Shown: positions 54,883 to 64,000, counted from the first letter of the stretch. The stretch: DNA of 64,000 nt from Zasmidium citrigriseum (GCA_002786025.1 NHNW01000049.1:124001-188000); one strand, 5' to 3'. A program made the numbers and translations. The notes: generated by a model not told the origin, from the sequence alone.

Positions 54883-55536
54883 CTCGGGCAAGCTAGATAG
54901 AGATGAAAATGGGCGAGATAGAGATGAGCACGGAGGAAGAGACGTCGGACTTAGGCTGTTTATGTATCGGCGCGGATCCCATGCCAAGGCTCGCGGAGTG
55001 TGGAGGCGAATTGAGGGGAAGTCGATGAGGTGTGGCTCCCTTTCGCATTGGCTCGTCCGTTAGATCGGCAGTTTGAGATGGAGCACATGGCGTGCACATG
55101 CGCTGATGCAACGGCGGGATGCAGAGGCGGATGCAAACGAGATGGCCGTCAGAGCCCGCCCAGCCTTTTAGGCTCATGTTTTATCCTGGCCTTGGGGATG
55201 ATTACATCTTCCTTCCGGATGGAGCTTAGATCTGGAGAGTGAGACGCCACCGTCGTGATGGAGTTGGGTTCTTCTTTTGAGACAAGAGGTGAGGTGGTGA
55301 GCTTATCGTGCTTGTCAGAGTCTTCAGTATGCTCAAAGCCTGCAGAGCTTCCATCTTGCTCGCTGTTTGAATCTTGATAGAATGGAAGTAGTCATCAAGA
55401 AGAAGCCACGATGAAAGCGAGCAAAGCGAGGTTCCTTCGCTTCCCCCAGCCCCCAGAAAATCCCCGGCCACCCCGCATTTCCACTGTGGGGCCTGCAACT
55501 TCCCGAAGATAAGGCCGACGACACAACACCTTCCGC

Positions 55537-55578
55537 CTCCTTGGCGGCTAAGCCTTGAGCCTCTTCTTCGCCCAAGCG
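55537..55578. repeat. 42-bp imperfect direct repeat, copy 1
   Basis: 37 of 42 bases match copy 2 at 55815-55856, 278 bp away in the same orientation. Weaker similarity continues on both flanks. No transposon ends seen. Confidence 0.7.
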
Positions 55579-55814
55579 CCATGGATGGCATACTCTAGCT
55601 TGAGCGGTGTCTACGGCCCATGGCCACGTACGATTGTACGAATGGCTCGGACACTCCGCGGGCGCGCGTCCTAATTTTACACGCTCTCCCTTCTTTGAGT
55701 GCTTTCTCCATCAAAGCCATGCATTGGAGATATTGGTCTAAGCTGGCTGCAGACGCCCAGGCCCCAGTCCAGTCTCTACTGCAGGTGTCGCCTCGAGACG
55801 AGCATCACAAGGCT

Positions 55815-55856
55815 CTCCTTGGCGGCAAAGCTTTGTGCCTTTTCTTGGCCCAAGCG
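55815..55856. repeat. 42-bp imperfect direct repeat, copy 2
   Basis: Partner of 55537-55578. On the minus strand both copies can be read as related peptides (LGxExAQxxAAKE) but in frames that are not continuous with each other. Confidence 0.7.
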
Positions 55857-56243
55857 ATATCGACGACATCGACAAGATTGAGCCAGAGAACTTCGGACAA
55901 GAAGCAATGCGGGAGCCATTTCTGCATGTCCGGACGTGGAGCATTGGACTATCTTGCAGATCCGATCATCGTCCGAGAAGGGCGGCAAGAGAACACGGCA
56001 TTGGGGATCTTTGAAGGTGTCCTATCTCTTTGCCAACCAGCTATCTGCCGTATGAAATCAGAGCAAAGGAACTAAGAGAAGGTATGAATTGAGCTCCTAT
56101 TCAATGACAGTTCATTGCTGAATTCTATGACCTTGTGCTCAGTTGCAGCACTCCACAGCCTCATGGCATCTCTCCAGGCCGAAATTCTCATGATGGTATC
56201 ACCGTACATCGTTGGTCTCGTCGTGAGATCCGCGCGCTGAGGC

Positions 56244-56576
56244 CTAGCCCTGGCACTTTGGAATGTCCTGACAGATGGGATAGCTACCTGCAAACAAACT
56301 ATCAACTTCGTGCAAACTGGTGGAAAGACGTCTGCATACAAGCATCGACAGCGTTGCACTGCCTCTTCTCAAGGTCCCTCTTGGCTTGGCACTTTGGGAT
56401 GTCCTGGCAAATTGGATAATTGCAGGCATCGACAGCGCTGAGGTCCCAGGTTGTCAGCTATGCTGTGTTCCGTACGCAGGGCGAGGTATCACTCACTTGC
56501 ATTGCCTCTTCTCAAGCTCAACTGGAGAAGCAAAAGCAACGGCCACGACGGCCGAGATGATCAATGTGCGACGCAT
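56244..56576 (-). CDS. Kex2-processed two-repeat secreted cysteine-peptide precursor, 3 exons
   Basis: Exons 56576-56497, 56437-56340 and 56287-56244 give 73 residues. Intron 1 (59 bp) has GTGAGT, a CTGAC branch-like site and CAG; intron 2 (52 bp) has GTATGC and TTTGCAG. A signal peptide (MRRTLIISAVVAVAFAS) is followed by PVELEKR, then repeat 1 (20 residues, QCNAVDAC...), the spacer AKRDLEKR, and repeat 2, which differs only by Asn to Ser at position 9 and ends with one Gly. Each repeat has four Cys in the spacing C-x5-C-x4-C-x5-C and is preceded by a Lys-Arg site for Kex2. Repeats of 60 nt differ in eight codons silently and in one codon by replacement, strong evidence for coding function. 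Precursors of this layout are known as Kex2-processed repeat proteins and include pheromones and ribosomal peptide toxins or signals; this one matches none I know. No UstYa/DUF3328 gene is nearby. Confidence 0.82.
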
Positions 56577-57044
56577 GATTCCGGTAGGATGTGTGGACAA
56601 CAGGAAATTCGAAGTAAAGTGAGGGAGCTTTCTGTCAAGACGGAATCCACGAGCTACTAATACCCAAGGCCCAGAAGTGGAGCCGCTTTCCAGCTGTCTT
56701 AACATCGTACTGATACGGTCGTCCTACCATTCACAGGAACTGCAATGACGATCTCGAATATAGCGAAAGCACGTGGCGAACTTTGGCTTCACTATAGGGT
56801 TGAACCAGAGAGCTGCCGGCGCTATGAAGATCAGGAAGCTTTCAAGGCACCGCAGGATTCAAGAAGGATTGGATATCCACTCTTCGGCAGCAAGGCAGAG
56901 TCTTTGGAGCATTCGCTTGGGCGCGATGCTCGGAGACCGAGCAACAACTTGGGAATGCATCCATCGCAAGCACCTCAATCTGGTAGAACGGTCGACTTCA
57001 ATATTCTCAAACTTTTGAATCTCCACAAATCGAACAACCCTCCT
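56577..57044. promoter_or_regulatory. Upstream region of the repeat-peptide gene
   Basis: 468 bp between the hydrolase stop and the repeat-peptide ATG, both minus strand. It should carry the hydrolase 3' end and the peptide promoter. No specific site identified. Confidence 0.45.
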
Positions 57045-58374
57045 TTAGTAGCCACTCTTGGCCAAGAACTGATGAGCTCGCCTCATGCTCTCAGGAGCGC
57101 TGTAGTGCAAAGTGGTGGCGTGCGAAGTGTTCGGGGGCACTGCAATCGGTCAGTCGAAGCCCTTGAAGATTTCCCATCCGACGAAAGACTTACAGTAGTA
57201 GTCATAGTTAGCCAACGGGAAGAAAGCCTTGCTCTTCGCCGGAATACTATCACTTCCAGTGCCACAAGACTGAGGACCGAGAGCCCTGCTACCCGTAGGG
57301 CCGCAGAAGAAAGCCTGCAAGATCAATCAGCTCGAAGCCCAAAAGAACATCACTCTCGCTCTTACATCTTCCTGTCCAGTCAACGCAAAAACATCCCCAA
57401 TGTACCTATCCGCCCTCTCAAGCCCCGAAAAAGCCGAATAAATCTGTCCAATCGTAATAGTATCCTCATGATCAAAGTCCCAATCCGCAAGAGCCTGGCT
57501 AAAAGCCCCATCATCCCCATAATAAGAATCCCGCTTGCCTTGTCGAGAGCCAAAAGCGAGGTATCCAGGTGGGAAAGAGCCGAACTTCGCTGGATTCTGG
57601 ACTTGAGCCGGTTCCAAGAAGGTCAAGAGCAAGCCGAGTCCAGCTTGAATGAGAGTATCGGTCCATCCGGTCAAAATCATGGCGTCGAAGTCTGCTGGGT
57701 AATGAGTTGCGATTCCGTTGCCGATAACGGAGGCAAGGGAATGGCCGACGAAGATGACCTTTTGGGCTTTTGGGGCGAAGGAGAGTTGGCCGGCTCGGAG
57801 CATTTGGATGATTTGGTGGACGATTGCTGTTTGGAGAGGTTGTTGGACTTCTGTGATTGGGTTGGCTTTTTGGGAGTCACCGGCTCCTAGGTTGTCAATG
57901 GCCAGGACGGGGTAGCCTTGTTGGGTTGCGTATTCGACCCAGTCGTATTTGGCCGTGCCGTCTGGGTTGCCTGGGAGGCCGAACCAGTAGCTCTGAGTAG
58001 AAGGCGTGTTAGCTTTCGATATTGATGGAGGAAAGTCTCGTTGCTCATACCATGTTGTAAGGAACGCCATGAAGAAGCAACTGGACCTCACTCGACCTTC
58101 CAGCTGGTGCTTTGGGATTCTTCGCTGGCTGACAGTACTTGGCCGCGATCTGGTAGGTTCCTGAGACTGGGAGCAGTCCCGCCAGTTGTCCCAGGAAGCC
58201 GGCTCCAGAAGAGAGGAAGGACTCAACGCCGGATGGCGACGTCAAGTCGTAGTTAGGAGCAAAAATGACTCCATTGTTCGCAGAAGTCTTCACAGGAATT
58301 GTGTGAGAAGCACATGATGCTGCCCATGCTGGTGCAGCAGATAAAATGGTGACAGCCAACGCCTTCGTCAACAT
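57045..58374 (-). CDS. Secreted alpha/beta hydrolase, 4 exons
   Basis: Exons 58374-58051, 57992-57366, 57314-57194 and 57139-57045 give 388 residues. Introns are 58, 51 and 54 bp (donors GTATGA, GTAAGA, GTAAGT). The signal peptide is MLTKALAVTILSAAPAWAA. The first exon holds EVQLLLHGVPYNM, then SYWFGLPGNPDG (start of exon 2), the strand VLAIDNLGAGDS, and the nucleophile elbow VGHSLAS with Ser193. The last exon supplies PPNTSHATTLHYSAPESM, with His364 the probable catalytic His. The last two exons were not visible as long open frames and were found by following the family pattern. Members of this fungal family are secreted esterase/lipase-like enzymes of unknown substrate. The plus-strand open frame 56745-57890 that overlaps it is a shadow. 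Confidence 0.85.
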
Positions 58375-58788
58375 CTTGGTGTGTGGATGGATTCAAGTGA
58401 GGAGTGAGGTTGAAACGCAGTCGTAGAAAGAGCTTTGAAGCATTCGCACAAATCATCTAAAGTCAATAGAACGCCGCCATGCAACCACAGCATCATTTTG
58501 CACCTCGGCATCCAGGTCAACTCGCCTGCTCTTTGGTCCAGCGCTGCTTAAGCTTGAATCAAGGTTGTCGGCAGGAGGAGGGTCTCCACTTTTCTCAGAA
58601 CTTCCTTTTTGAGAAACGTCATGGCTGCTTTGGGATGGGGCCGAGTTGTCCAACGACATGCCAAGACAATACGTTCTTTGAGACCTTCGAAAAGAACATG
58701 ATGGACGCCGTCGTGATCTGAAAGTCCCAGGATGCACTCTGTGATGATGCATCATCATTCATCAAGGGGAGTCGAAACTCAAACCAGA
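58375..58788. other. Intergenic region, no gene seen
   Basis: 414 bp between the F-box-like stop and the hydrolase ATG. It should contain the hydrolase promoter. Contains a small ATGATG/CATCATCATT-rich patch near 58735-58760. Confidence 0.5.
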
Positions 58789-59748
58789 TCACGACTTCTG
58801 ATCCCTCAGCATCTTCCCTTCCTTCAGAATTGCCTCCGCTTGCCGTTTGAGATTCCGCATCTGGGGACTCCGCAATACATTTTCAATCATCAACAGCTCC
58901 GTGGGTACACACTTCATCAGTATTTTAGCTTCGAGCCACACGTCGACGTGGTCGGCGTTCTTAAGCTCTTCATCGAAGGCTTCGAGATACTTCTCAATAG
59001 CCGGAGTCCCGTTAGGTTTGAGACCCGTGCGCTTCAACAGATTTACAACATCGACTGCTTCTCGATAGCGGTTCGAACAGTCCTTGAGGATGTCGTAGAC
59101 GGGGTTGGACCTCTTCAAGACATGGGTGCGGCCCGGCGTCGAAGAAGTGACCAGCGGCCGCAGCTTGCCCAGGTATCTGAGAAGTTTGTCGACCTTCTTT
59201 TGCCTGTAGCCACCCTGAAGCATGGCGCTAGCGTCTACGGAAAGACTCACGGCCTCTGTCGGGTGGAGTGCTGAAGCGAGGGCTCTCATGATGTGCTTGA
59301 TCTGCTTGGACAGCTGGTCGGCGCGGAAGGGGTGATGAGGCTTGACGACGCTGAATCGAAGAATCACACGTTTGATGGTGTCGAGTCCTGACGGAAGGTC
59401 CTTGAGGATAGTAAAGGCAGATACTACCTCGTCCGCTGGTTGCTGGAAGACGATAGAGGTTCCGATCGTGAGTGAGAGCGCATTTCCTGCGCTTTGGACG
59501 TGGAAGAGGACGTGATTCTTCTTCTTCTCCATCTCTACCATCGCCTCATCATGTATCTCCTTCGATGTCAACAGGATATCAGGGTGTCTAGGTTCTTGCG
59601 CTGAGTGGGCGTCGCGCACGAGCAAGTAATCGTAGATGGCGATGCGCAGTTCCGGCGGCAGGGTGAAGATGTAATTCGGCTTGTGTGAGTTGACTTGTTG
59701 TGGCATCCCCGAGTTCTCATCGGTCGACTTGAAGGTCGCAGAGGCCAT
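58789..59748 (-). CDS. F-box-like paralog 1 of tandem array
   Basis: 319 residues, single exon, ATG at 59748. The motif FTLPPELRIAIYDYLLVRD (about 28-46) is the degenerate F-box-like start, followed by EPRHPDILLTSKEIHDEAMVEM. The remainder is predicted helical and basic, with a Lys/Arg-rich C-terminus. The EPRHPDIL...IH.EAM block is shared with the next gene (61252), showing that the two are paralogs. No leucine-rich repeat or other partner domain can be recognised. A role in SCF ubiquitin ligases is possible but not shown. Confidence 0.82.
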   Translation of the reverse strand: MASATFKSTDENSGMPQQVNSHKPNYIFTLPPELRIAIYDYLLVRDAHSAQEPRHPDILLTSKEIHDEAMVEMEKKKNHVLFHVQSAGNALSLTIGTSIVFQQPADEVVSAFTILKDLPSGLDTIKRVILRFSVVKPHHPFRADQLSKQIKHIMRALASALHPTEAVSLSVDASAMLQGGYRQKKVDKLLRYLGKLRPLVTSSTPGRTHVLKRSNPVYDILKDCSNRYREAVDVVNLLKRTGLKPNGTPAIEKYLEAFDEELKNADHVDVWLEAKILMKCVPTELLMIENVLRSPQMRNLKRQAEAILKEGKMLRDQKS

Positions 59749-60334
59749 TTCGGTGGTACGGTCGGCGACTTGTCGAAGGAGATAGGTTCAAATGATGTCG
59801 CAGAGTGCGTGAGGTTGATCAGCTGAGTAGTGGCGGCTTGGAGGTGAACTGGGATTTCTGTGAACTGTATTCGCTGGGCGATGAGGGTCTTACAACATGT
59901 AGATTATATATGCTCGGAATGGGATGAGTCAAACAGCATAGAGTAATTCTTGAATTTGATTCGCCCGTGGCTGCGAAAATGTGTATCTCGTGAGTGGTTG
60001 ACGCTTTCCAGGGGCTTGGGAAGTTGCGTACCACCGTTACTACTTTCTCGTTGATGACCACTCCCTCGGGCCCTACTACATAAGCTTGGTTGAGTCAATC
60101 ACAACACTGGACATGGTAAAGAAATGCAATCAATAAATGGCCCCCTGATCTAACATCAACTCAATGCAACTACTACGAACAATGCTATATTTACGCGTGA
60201 AGCCGAAGCATTCTCATGATCTAGCCCACTCAATGTAACACCCTCGTCTGATACAGGCCTAACTTCCCTCCTTGCCGTGCCCTTTTCCCAAAACACAGAC
60301 AAGAAGACCAAATGCCAACCTAATATCACTTCAA
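59749..60334. other. Intergenic region, no gene seen
   Basis: 586 bp between tandem paralogs. Overlapping minus-strand frames of 64-80 codons are present but share no motif with the neighbours. Presumed promoter of the 59748 gene and 3' end of the 61252 gene. Confidence 0.5.
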
Positions 60335-61252
60335 TCACATCTCCATACCCTCACTCTTCTCAATCCGCTCCGCTTCTTTCTTAAACCGCCTTACCGGCGC
60401 CCAATCCAAAGCATTCTCAACAGCCTTCAAATACTCCAAATGCACTTTCGTGGTCACCTCGGTGCCGCGCCCAGTACGTGACATTATGGAACGAGCCCTC
60501 TCGACCGCATGCTCCACACTTCGCAGACCGTCCGGCTTGACACCCGGCTTCAAGAGGTCGATCAGATCCTCCGCCTCCTGCTCGAGAGCCCAGAGTTCTC
60601 TGAAGAGATCGCACACGCCCGTCGTCTTGGGATAGAAGTGCGAGGACTTGGCCATGGGGTTGGGATTCGCCATCAAGGGGCGAAGTTCTGAGAGACCGTC
60701 TCGCATGCCGTTGATCGTGGAATCAGCATATCCAACATCCCGCAGAAAGCTGTCGTCGAAGTTGAGTTCCACGTGCTCTTCATCATTGAAAGCCGACGTA
60801 AGAGCCTCCAAAACCTCCCAGGCCTGAAAACGCAGAATCGCAGACCTGCTCGTCTCAACAAACGGAATCTCAACCTTCAAATTAATCCGACGAATCTCAT
60901 CAAGACCACCAGGCAAATCTCGGAAAATGGCGTACGCCGGGATGAAATCGCTGTCCTTCTCGAGGTCAAACGATACGTCGAACCACACGTTAGGTCCGAT
61001 GGTGAGAGTCAGCCGAGCCGTTGTATCGACCAGTGTCCCACGAATGAGGAACTGCACTTCGTCCCAGAGGTTGATCTCGCCCATGGCCTCGGTATGAATG
61101 AAGTTGCAAGTGGAGAGAATCTGCCGATGGCGCGGGTCTTCTGCCGTGGTCCTGTCGTGGATGAGGAGGTCTTGCCAGATCTGAGCGCGGAGCTCCGGGG
61201 GCAGGGCCGTCAAGTGGCAAGGCTCAGCGGAGGTGTCTGTGTGCTTCTCCAT
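60335..61252 (-). CDS. F-box-like paralog 2 of tandem array
   Basis: 305 residues, single exon, ATG at 61252. LTALPPELRAQIWQDLLIHD (about 14-33) is the F-box-like motif; DPRHRQILSTCNFIHTEAMGEI follows and matches paralog 1 closely. A DLPGGLDEIRRI stretch (about 114-125) matches DLPSGLDTIKRV of paralog 1 at a similar place. A 'GVKPDG' / 'GLKPNG' match near residue 235 extends the similarity to the C-terminal third, so the whole proteins are homologous. Function unknown. Confidence 0.82.
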   Translation of the reverse strand: MEKHTDTSAEPCHLTALPPELRAQIWQDLLIHDRTTAEDPRHRQILSTCNFIHTEAMGEINLWDEVQFLIRGTLVDTTARLTLTIGPNVWFDVSFDLEKDSDFIPAYAIFRDLPGGLDEIRRINLKVEIPFVETSRSAILRFQAWEVLEALTSAFNDEEHVELNFDDSFLRDVGYADSTINGMRDGLSELRPLMANPNPMAKSSHFYPKTTGVCDLFRELWALEQEAEDLIDLLKPGVKPDGLRSVEHAVERARSIMSRTGRGTEVTTKVHLEYLKAVENALDWAPVRRFKKEAERIEKSEGMEM

Positions 61253-61676
61253 CTCCTCGGTAGATGGTAAGAGTATGCTGGAGGCTACTCCGATTGCGTG
61301 GACAGTTTGGCTGAGACGGAGATCGATGCGGTGTTGGAGTTCGTGTGAGTGGTAATCGCGGCGGGAGATCGAGGCTGGGAAGCGAGAGAATAAATCTTGA
61401 GGTTCAGCAGAAGATGAGGGCAGGGTGGTATTTATCCCCTAGAAATGCAAGCCTTTCATACACATTCGTTGTCGTATCCGGAAAGGGAAATTCGTGACTT
61501 TTCCTGTCGTCTCTGAAGTTGCTTACCACCTCGGGCACCCGTACCACAGCCTCGTGCCATGGCTCGACCAACGACGTGCAAGGCATTATCACCTCCAACC
61601 AGAAAATATAGCTCCAACTCCAAAATCTCCAGAACATGATCCGCCAAGAGTGGTAGTCTGGCAATTGTCGCCTCCA
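61253..61676. other. Intergenic region, no gene seen
   Basis: 424 bp between tandem paralogs; presumed promoter of the 61252 gene. No gene supported. Confidence 0.5.
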
Positions 61677-62558
61677 TCAGATCCATCCTGCCTCACGCCC
61701 CCGGCGTCGATGCTCCTCCAACGCCTCCGCGCAAAGCATCATGTCGTCAAATCTCTCCCGCAACATGAGGCGCCTCAGATTTGTAGTTCCCATACAGACT
61801 CGCTCATCCGTCCATTCGCGATGATACTCCAGATTGTACATTTGGCCACAGATCTTATCAACGGATGCTGTAACTGCCTCCCGTCGGGTATCGTCCGTGA
61901 TCGAGTTGGCATAGTCCCTCACGTCGAAGATGGTCTTGAACCACTGAAGCAGAACTTTGTCCGTGGACGTCATGCCAACTTCAGAGGGATTTTGCGCTTG
62001 GCGGTGCACTTGGAAATCCGTCTTCGTCTTGTGGTGTTTGAACGTGATCTCTTTCTCCGGACAGAGGTCGGCCAGCGGTTGAAGGGCAGAGCAAATCACA
62101 GGGATCTCCTTCTTCCAGAGCGAGACATTGACAGTCTTAAGATGCGTTGCGGAAATCAGTGCAGCCAGCGCAGAGCACTGGAAGCGAACCTCGTGCGAGT
62201 CGAGATCTTCAGCGATAATAACGGCTCTCAGGCGACGGAACTTCGCAAGGCAGGGTGTGGACAAGAGCTCCAGTGTCGAACCAAGACTTCTCCGTGCAGT
62301 GAGCCAATTCGACTCGCTGTACCGGCCAGGGACTTTGAGCGTCTGCAGGGAAATGCCGCGTGGGCAGGCGATGGTGATCTCGATTTGATTCTCTCCATAA
62401 AGCACATCTTCCGCCTCTTTCCTCACGAGCTTGCATGTCCTCAGGATTGCGGTCTGTGGGCCGCGACATGGTTCGGCCCAAGTATCGACGACGAGGAGTT
62501 CTCTGTACACGAGGACGCGGAGTTCGGGAGGCAATTTCATGAACTGGGTGAAAGACAT
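61677..62558 (-). CDS. F-box-like paralog 3 of tandem array
   Basis: 293 residues from the ATG at 62558 (MSFTQFMKLPPELRVL). The open frame continues upstream to 62648 only via a TTG codon, so the shorter start is preferred. The F-box-like motif lies at about 6-24, then ILRTCKLVRKEAEDVLYGENQI. The KEAEDVLYGEN block is identical in paralog 4, and QPLADLCP / TFKHHKT near 190-210 correspond to QPLIDLKS / TFKDADT there. A WFKTIFDVRDYANSI segment matches WFKTIIELEKVSCSI in paralog 4. The two form a closer pair than with paralogs 1 and 2. Confidence 0.8.
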   Translation of the reverse strand: MSFTQFMKLPPELRVLVYRELLVVDTWAEPCRGPQTAILRTCKLVRKEAEDVLYGENQIEITIACPRGISLQTLKVPGRYSESNWLTARRSLGSTLELLSTPCLAKFRRLRAVIIAEDLDSHEVRFQCSALAALISATHLKTVNVSLWKKEIPVICSALQPLADLCPEKEITFKHHKTKTDFQVHRQAQNPSEVGMTSTDKVLLQWFKTIFDVRDYANSITDDTRREAVTASVDKICGQMYNLEYHREWTDERVCMGTTNLRRLMLRERFDDMMLCAEALEEHRRRGREAGWI

Positions 62559-62888
62559 GTTGTGGACAAGCGATTGATTTCCGTCCAGGTTCAAGGATCG
62601 TAGAAAACAGCAAAGCAGTGAGTGGAATCTTCTGAGGAGGGATCGCAATCAGGGAAAGCGAGAAGAATTTTGAATTGGGTTTCGATTTTGAAAAGTCATG
62701 CGCACATACTCCTTGGTATTTCAGGAGTATGGTGCCCACAGACTTGACCGTAACCCACCGCATGGTTGGATCCGGGCACCGGTTCGGTCGCTTTAGTCGT
62801 GAGGATGGGCCAGTCATATACCCCTGGTAGTCATCCCTTCTCTCGAAGCTGTTGTGGTATTTCGTGTGCAACAAGGCTTCTCATGCGC
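62559..62888. other. Intergenic region, no gene seen
   Basis: 330 bp; presumed promoter of paralog 3 and 3' end of paralog 4. Confidence 0.5.
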
Positions 62889-63869
62889 TTAGTCCTGGCC
62901 CTCTTCTGTGGAGATCGCCTTCTTCTCGTCTGCCAGCACTTTCTTCAGAAGCTCGGTCACTTCGCACACCAGCTCTTCGCCTTTCGCATCGTACAGTGTT
63001 TTATTATCGCAGATCGTGCTCTTGATGACCTTGATCTTCTCTTGGAAAGCAAGCCGTCGCTCGTCGTCTGCTATCGAGCAGGAAACCTTCTCGAGTTCGA
63101 TGATGGTCTTGAACCACTCCGCAAGGGTGTCGTTCGCGCTGCGACTCGGGTGATCGGTAAGAGGCGCCAACGAATCCAGAGACAACACTTCCTTTGTGTC
63201 CGCGTCCTTGAATGTCATGTTGATGCGGGACTTGAGGTCGATCAGGGGTTGCAGCGCATGGTGACCGGCCGCTGATGTGTAGGCGTGTAAGCCACCCATG
63301 AGGTGGACCGTAACATTTCGACATGCGCTCTGTTCGAGAAAGGTGGAGAGGACCGAAGTTTGGAAGCGTGTAGCCTGCAACGGGGACTGAGGATCGAGAA
63401 GGTTGATCAAGACCTTCATGCGACCGAATTTCCCGAGAAGAGCCGTGTACATCTTGAGCGGCACACTCACATCGCGACTGTTCTTCCAGCTGTTCCAAAC
63501 AACGCTTCGCTCTGGCAGGCAAGTGCACAGCGTGTATCGACCATCCGCAGCAATCAAGAGGGCAATGAAGGCCTCATTTTCGCCGTAGAGCACATCCTCG
63601 GCTTCCTTCTTGACCATCTTGTTGGAGCGTAGTATGGCAGTTCTTCCACGTCGTTGGCTCGCGAACACCTGCCGATACACAAGGAGGCGCAGCTCGGGAG
63701 GCAGGTCCATGAACCGATGGAAGGTGGCGTTGCGATCGAGTTTGAGAAGAGCGGCAATATACCTGTCCCTCGGGCGTCCTCGACGACGGACTTTGCTCAC
63801 ATCTCCCATGCGACTCTCCACAAACCCTTGCAATTCTTCCGTCGTACAGGTGTCGTAGCCGTGATACAT
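62889..63869 (-). CDS. F-box-like paralog 4 of tandem array
   Basis: 326 residues, single exon, ATG at 63869. An N-terminal extension of about 50 residues (TTEELQGFVESR..., then a basic RRRGRPRDRY patch) precedes FMDLPPELRLLVYRQVF. The extension is reminiscent of the SAP-like start seen in other fungal proteins, but this is weak. ILRSNKMVKKEAEDVLYGENEA follows, matching paralog 3. The C-terminus is Lys/Glu-rich and helical. If the start were instead MDLPPELR-proximal, the extension would be lost; the ATG at 63869 is the first in frame. The remaining 131 bp to the window edge would be its promoter. Confidence 0.8.
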   Translation of the reverse strand: MYHGYDTCTTEELQGFVESRMGDVSKVRRRGRPRDRYIAALLKLDRNATFHRFMDLPPELRLLVYRQVFASQRRGRTAILRSNKMVKKEAEDVLYGENEAFIALLIAADGRYTLCTCLPERSVVWNSWKNSRDVSVPLKMYTALLGKFGRMKVLINLLDPQSPLQATRFQTSVLSTFLEQSACRNVTVHLMGGLHAYTSAAGHHALQPLIDLKSRINMTFKDADTKEVLSLDSLAPLTDHPSRSANDTLAEWFKTIIELEKVSCSIADDERRLAFQEKIKVIKSTICDNKTLYDAKGEELVCEVTELLKKVLADEKKAISTEEGQD

Positions 63870-64000
63870 CTTGAGTTGTTTTGGCGGCGTAGTCGCGCCG
63901 CGTTTGTCGGAGATCGAGAAGGCAGCCTCGACGACCGACGATGATGGTATGTGAAGAAGGAAGAGGTGGTGCGATGAAGGGAAGTCGAGGTTGCGGCGGA

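Larger units (their letters stand above)
54883..56243. other. Long intergenic region with degenerate direct repeats
   Basis: 1,361 bp upstream of the MFS gene and downstream of the repeat-peptide gene. It contains a 42-bp imperfect direct repeat (55537-55578 and 55815-55856). The plus-strand frame 55620-56075 (151 codons) has no signal peptide, domain or splice structure, and I do not call it a gene. The part next to 54882 should hold the MFS promoter. Confidence 0.5.

Noticed and set aside
55620..56075. 151-codon plus-strand frame as a gene
   Set aside because: No signal peptide, domain, splice structure or paralog. It only runs over one copy of the 42-bp repeat.
56244..56576. Interpretation as an alpha-factor mating pheromone precursor
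   Set aside because: The Lys-Arg repeat layout fits, but the known ascomycete pheromones I can compare are shorter and do not have four Cys per unit. It is kept as an unclassified Kex2-repeat peptide.
56745..57890. Plus-strand open frame of 381 codons
   Set aside because: It is antisense to the four-exon alpha/beta hydrolase, whose motifs (VGHSLAS, NTSHATTLHYSA) and splice joins are convincing. The plus frame has no domain and a Ser/Arg-rich composition expected of a shadow.
1..64000. tRNA, rRNA, CRISPR or transposon
   Set aside because: No cloverleaf, rRNA-like stretch, spacer-repeat array, terminal repeat pair or transposase-like frame was seen by eye; a covariance-model scan would be needed to exclude small RNAs.

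Overview
This is a window of filamentous ascomycete (Pezizomycotina) nuclear DNA, probably from a Dothideomycete-type genome, though the genus cannot be fixed from the sequence. The reasons are short introns (46-80 bp) with GTRNGT donors and YAG acceptors, HET-domain genes, fungal F-box-like paralogs, an 8-module NRPS and a fungal Prp2 orthologue. No bacterial-style operons, tRNA, rRNA, CRISPR or transposase was seen. All exon structures were built by eye from splice signals, frame and family conservation.

Layout. (1) 1-7 kb: a multi-pass membrane protein, a HET-domain protein, an MDR-type (ToxD/trans-enoyl-reductase-like) oxidoreductase and a secreted or anchored arylsulfotransferase-family protein. 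(2) 7.5-40.1 kb: the core of a biosynthetic cluster. An ABCC-type exporter (minus strand) shares a 655-bp intergenic region with a huge NRPS (plus strand). Spliced, the NRPS is 8 exons and 9,111 residues: A-T-[C-A-T]x2-C-A-T-E-[C-A-T]x4-CT. It should make an octapeptide with an epimerised fourth residue, released by a terminal condensation-like domain. (3) 40-51 kb: an F-box-like gene, a second HET gene, a coiled-coil protein and the Prp2/DHX16-type splicing helicase (housekeeping, so probably outside the cluster). (4) 50.8-58.4 kb: a small Cys-rich secreted protein, a DUF1993-like protein, an ACS-family MFS transporter, a previously cryptic three-exon gene for a Kex2-processed, two-repeat secreted cysteine peptide (56,244-56,576), and a secreted alpha/beta hydrolase. 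(5) 58.8-63.9 kb: four tandem, same-strand F-box-like paralogs.

How the parts fit. The NRPS makes the peptide and the ABCC pump is the likely export or self-resistance partner. The oxidoreductase and arylsulfotransferase-like gene next to them are possible, unproven tailoring enzymes. No cluster-specific transcription factor was seen.

Most notable observations: the Kex2-repeat peptide gene, whose two 20-residue repeats differ by eight silent codons and one replacement; modules 5 and 6 of the NRPS, whose A domains share the same by-eye specificity code and the same intron position; a carrier domain in module 7 lacking one Gly of its core motif; and a coding-strand switch from C-rich to G-rich near the 3' end of six genes.
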